Shown here: positions 4,932 to 6,631 of the stretch, piece by piece
How positions within the stretch are numbered: the stretch's first letter is position 1
How the letters are laid out: every line of letters begins with the position of its first letter
Origin: an uncultured euryarchaeote
GTDB lineage: Archaea > Thermoplasmatota > Poseidoniia > Poseidoniales > Poseidoniaceae
NCBI GenBank assembly: GCA_937892665.1
Contig: CALBJF010000032.1
Location: 1 to 6,631, forward strand
Length of the DNA stretch: 6,631 bases
Direction: 5' to 3'
Translations under genes and position numbers: made by a program
Notes under the pieces: model-generated
The model's database searches: none
Told to the model about the DNA's origin: nothing
What the model saw: the letters and a program-made list of their open reading frames with translations, nothing else

Positions 4932-6631
4932 TTAGCAACTTAGTCCAGACTTGAGTGCGTCAAGGTTCTTCTCCATTAAAGAGAGATAATCCTCGCCGGA
5001 TTCCTTTGGTTGTAGTTCCATTGTGTAAAGAATCTGGATTTCTACGCCATCTGGCATGGTTGAAGACTTTGTCTGTTCAACGATGCTTGCTACAGCAGAT
5101 AGGTCAGTGTATTCTTCGACGTAGAAGATGGTGATTCCATCTTCAGTGATTTGTTCAACAACTTCAAGGATATCTGCAGCAGATGGTTCTCCTTCAGGAT
5201 CGAGGCCGTGTACTGCAACAAATTCCATACCATATCGTTGAGACATGTATGAGTATGCGTTGTGGTTTGATACAACTGTATCCTTTTCACATGTTCCGTT
5301 CGCTCCGAAGGTATCTTCGTACTTCAGGTGCAGAGCATCCAAACTTGCCATGTACGCATCCGCATTGGATTGGAAGTTATCTGCAAGGTCCGGGAATGCA
5401 ATCTTCATCTCTTCAAGAACACGGTTTACTTGTGCCTTGAATGCAAGAGGGTCGAGCCAGCTGTGTGGGTCGAATGCGATTTCTTCATCAGCGTGGTCGC
5501 TGTGGTCATCGCCTTCTTCATCAGAGTGGTCGTCGTGATCGTCTTCGCCAGCATGGTCGTCGTGATTATCTTCGCCAGCATGGTCGTCGTGGTCATCATG
5601 ACCTCCTTCGCCCTTCAAGATGTGGAAATTAATTGACATAGGAAGTGCAAATCCATATACGCCTTCCTCTTCGATATGAAGCGTAGCGTATGCTCCTTCA
5701 TGTTCGTCATCCTCGAGCATTTCAATAAACTCACCTAGTTCGGAGAGGTTTAGCATTTGGTCATTGTTCATGTCTGTGGTATTGAATATCTCCATGTACA
5801 TGTCTTCAGTATCATTGCCATCATTACCGTGATCATCATGACCGTCTTCTCCAGCATGATCGTCATCGTGGTCTTCAGGAACAGGTATGAGGGTCAAATC
5901 TGCGTTAGAAGCAGCCCAAGCGATGTGCTCAGAATCCTCTCCGATAACTATGGAGTCAATTCCAACAGGGCTTACTTGCCATGCTTCGCTAGTTTCGTTC
6001 CAAAGATACAGGGACCACCACCAGGAGTAATCAGCAGGAGCGATAACTCCATTGATACCGCTTAGCATAGTTCCGTAGTTTGGATCAACGGAATAGTCGA
6101 GGGTGATGTTGTTCTCCTGCATTGCATCCATTGTAAGGTTCCATCCTGAATCCATGTCATGTTGGTGATTGTCGAAAAGTGCAGATGTATTGTCGGGGTA
6201 AAGAACAGCAACGTTGTTTTCATTGCCATCATTACCGTGATCATCATGACCGTCTTCTCCAGCATGATCGTCATCGTGGTCTTCAGGAACAGGTATGAGG
6301 GTCAAATCTGCGTTAGAAGCAGCCCAAGCGATGTGCTCAGAATCCTCTCCGATAACTATGGAGTCAATTCCAACAGGGCTTACTTGCCATGCTTCGCTAG
6401 TTTCGTTCCAAAGATACAGGGACCACCACCAGGAGTAATCAGCAGGAGCGATAACTCCATTGATACCGCTTAGCATAGTTCCGTAGTTTGGATCAACGGA
6501 ATAGTCGAGGGTGATGTTGTTCTCCTGCATTGCATCCATTGTAAGGTTCCATCCTGAATCCATGTCATGTTGGTGATTGTCGAAAAGTGCAGATGTATTG
6601 TCGGGGTAAAGAACAGCAACGTTGTTTTCAT
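4932..6631 (-). CDS. znuA: ZnuA-like zinc-binding protein with giant His-rich/DUF4430-like insertion (5' end outside window)
   Basis: Extracytoplasmic metal-capture subunit of the ZnuABC importer. The frame is open to the window edge, giving 565 residues (numbered from the first whole codon); signal peptide and N-terminal lobe must lie upstream. Order: two identical 136-residue units (1-136, 137-272), each a DUF4430-like domain plus His/Asp linker; an EF-hand-like loop DMNNDQMLNLSE (286-297); an unassigned segment with LHIEEEGVYGFALP; a His/Asp/Glu tract (344-383); then the ZnuA C-terminal part, with DPHSWLDP (387-394, metal ligand H389), NHNAYSYMSQRYG (probable ligand H456), VHGLDPEGEPSAADI, YVEEYTD and the closing DYLSLMEKNLDALKSGL. 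E538 may replace the Asp ligand. Only two cysteines occur (C447, C565), so a disulfide is possible, as in E. coli ZnuA. Many N-x-S/T sequons (four per unit) fit an archaeal surface protein. In ordinary ZnuA the His-rich loop precedes the DPHxWLDP ligand, so this is that loop greatly enlarged. Zinc preference is inferred. Confidence 0.93.
   Translation of the reverse strand, partial: ENNVAVLYPDNTSALFDNHQHDMDSGWNLTMDAMQENNITLDYSVDPNYGTMLSGINGVIAPADYSWWWSLYLWNETSEAWQVSPVGIDSIVIGEDSEHIAWAASNADLTLIPVPEDHDDDHAGEDGHDDHGNDGNENNVAVLYPDNTSALFDNHQHDMDSGWNLTMDAMQENNITLDYSVDPNYGTMLSGINGVIAPADYSWWWSLYLWNETSEAWQVSPVGIDSIVIGEDSEHIAWAASNADLTLIPVPEDHDDDHAGEDGHDDHGNDGNDTEDMYMEIFNTTDMNNDQMLNLSELGEFIEMLEDDEHEGAYATLHIEEEGVYGFALPMSINFHILKGEGGHDDHDDHAGEDNHDDHAGEDDHDDHSDEEGDDHSDHADEEIAFDPHSWLDPLAFKAQVNRVLEEMKIAFPDLADNFQSNADAYMASLDALHLKYEDTFGANGTCEKDTVVSNHNAYSYMSQRYGMEFVAVHGLDPEGEPSAADILEVVEQITEDGITIFYVEEYTDLSAVASIVEQTKSSTMPDGVEIQILYTMELQPKESGEDYLSLMEKNLDALKSGLSC
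5481..5600 (-). repeat. His/Asp/Glu-rich metal-binding tract of ZnuA with 27-bp repeats
   Basis: Forty residues (344-383) containing 9 His, 16 Asp and 6 Glu, built on HDDH and DHAGED motifs. This is the counterpart of the charged His-rich loop that in bacterial ZnuA binds extra zinc. At DNA level it holds a 27-bp (9-codon) tandem repeat: 5527-5553 and 5554-5580 differ at two bases, and a third partial copy starts at 5581. The same DHAGED/HDDH wording appears in the linker closing each upstream 136-residue unit. Confidence 0.85.
5739..5774 (-). other. EF-hand-like calcium-binding loop within ZnuA
   Basis: Residues 286-297 read DMNNDQMLNLSE. They match the 12-residue EF loop with oxygen ligands at positions 1 (D), 3 (N), 5 (D), 9 (N) and 12 (E) and a hydrophobic residue at 8 (L). 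Position 6 is Q instead of the usual G. Flanking segments (EDMYMEIFNTT before, LGEFIEMLEDD after) could form the two helices. Only one loop is seen, so it may be a single or degenerate EF-hand. Confidence 0.6.
5877..6155 (-). other. DUF4430-like domain, second copy
   Basis: Residues 159-251 of the ZnuA fragment, identical to the first copy. The layout (a short N-terminal helix MDSGWNLTMDAMQ, then YGTMLSGINGV, a Trp-rich WWWSLYLWN strand, a VGID turn, and GEDSEHIAWAAS) resembles the DUF4430 / transcobalamin C-terminal-like fold, in which INGV, WWxxYVN, GVxxxxLxDGD and IxW elements follow in the same order. Family membership is by recognition only. Confidence 0.55.
6285..6563 (-). other. DUF4430-like domain, first copy
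   Basis: Residues 23-115 of the ZnuA fragment. It is preceded by a segment ENNVAVLYPDNTSALFDNHQ, which belongs to the same 136-residue unit, and followed by the linker EDHDDDHAGEDGHDDHGND (four His). Three sequons (N28, N38, N75) lie within it. The DUF4430-like assignment rests on the INGV, WWWSLYLWN, VGID and EDSEHIAW order, as for the second copy. Confidence 0.55.

Larger units (their letters stand above)
5812..6631 (-). repeat. Perfect 408-bp tandem duplication inside znuA
   Basis: Copy 1 in reading order is 6220-6627, copy 2 is 5812-6219. Reading base by base I found no mismatch, and identity between the copies (offset 408) continues through the last base at 6631, so a further copy or a divergence point lies outside. 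The period is 136 codons, so the frame is kept. Identity stops sharply at 5811/6219, where the protein leaves the unit into DTEDMYMEIF. Absence of even silent changes means either a very recent duplication, gene conversion, or an assembly artefact. Confidence 0.95.

Noticed and set aside
5481..5600. CRISPR-like or regulatory interpretation of the short repeats
   Set aside because: The repeats are adjacent with no spacers, in frame, and encode a His/Asp tract as expected for a zinc-binding loop.
5757..6473. Plus-strand frames with VIIAIITVIIMTVFSS-like hydrophobic sequence, present twice (5757-6065 and 6159-6473)
   Set aside because: The hydrophobic runs are the antisense of the His/Asp codons in znuA, and the frame appears twice only because of the 408-bp duplication.
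6561..6563. ATG at 6563 as the start of the ZnuA-like protein
   Set aside because: The frame stays open to the window edge, the same ATG recurs inside the second repeat unit, and no signal peptide follows it, so it is an internal Met.

Overview
The window carries six genes, all on the minus strand, packed with gaps of 1 to 53 bp or a 1-base overlap. In transcription order (right to left) they are: a zinc-binding protein of the ZnuA type (5' end outside the window), the ABC ATPase ZnuC, the permease ZnuB, a small MazG/phosphoribosyl-ATP-pyrophosphohydrolase-like protein, a short-chain dehydrogenase/reductase, and the excinuclease subunit UvrB (3' end outside the window). No RNA gene, CRISPR array, insertion sequence or plus-strand gene was found, and no intergenic stretch exceeds 60 bp.

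Organism (inference): probably a mesophilic archaeon, perhaps a marine planktonic Thermoplasmatota of the Marine Group II kind. The points in favour are moderate GC by eye, weak or absent Shine-Dalgarno sites at most starts, an extracytoplasmic protein rich in N-x-S/T sequons, acidic and carrying a DUF4430-like domain, and a bacterial-type UvrB, which some mesophilic archaea possess. No taxonomic marker is present, so this stays a guess.

Layout. 4932-6631: the ZnuA-like solute-binding protein. Only its C-terminal lobe is recognisable as ZnuA. Before it lie at least 386 residues made of two perfectly identical 136-residue units (each a DUF4430-like domain plus a His/Asp linker), an EF-hand-like loop and a 40-residue His/Asp/Glu tract. 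4015-4878 and 3095-4015: ZnuC and ZnuB, joined by a TAATG stop/start overlap. 2673-3050: the house-cleaning type nucleotide pyrophosphohydrolase. 1908-2642: a FabG-like SDR. 1-1871: UvrB with an acidic N-terminal extension of about 46 residues and an insertion of about 43 residues between the ATPG and RPTGLLDP motifs.

How they work together: ZnuA, ZnuB and ZnuC should form one ATP-driven high-affinity zinc (or manganese) importer, with the His-rich surface of ZnuA collecting metal outside the cell. The downstream genes concern nucleotide-pool hygiene, a redox reaction and DNA excision repair. They share direction and tight spacing, so co-transcription is plausible, but no common function follows from the sequence. 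The most unusual part is the enlarged, tandemly duplicated metal-binding region of ZnuA. Its perfect 408-bp duplication runs exactly into the window edge and should be tested against assembly error.
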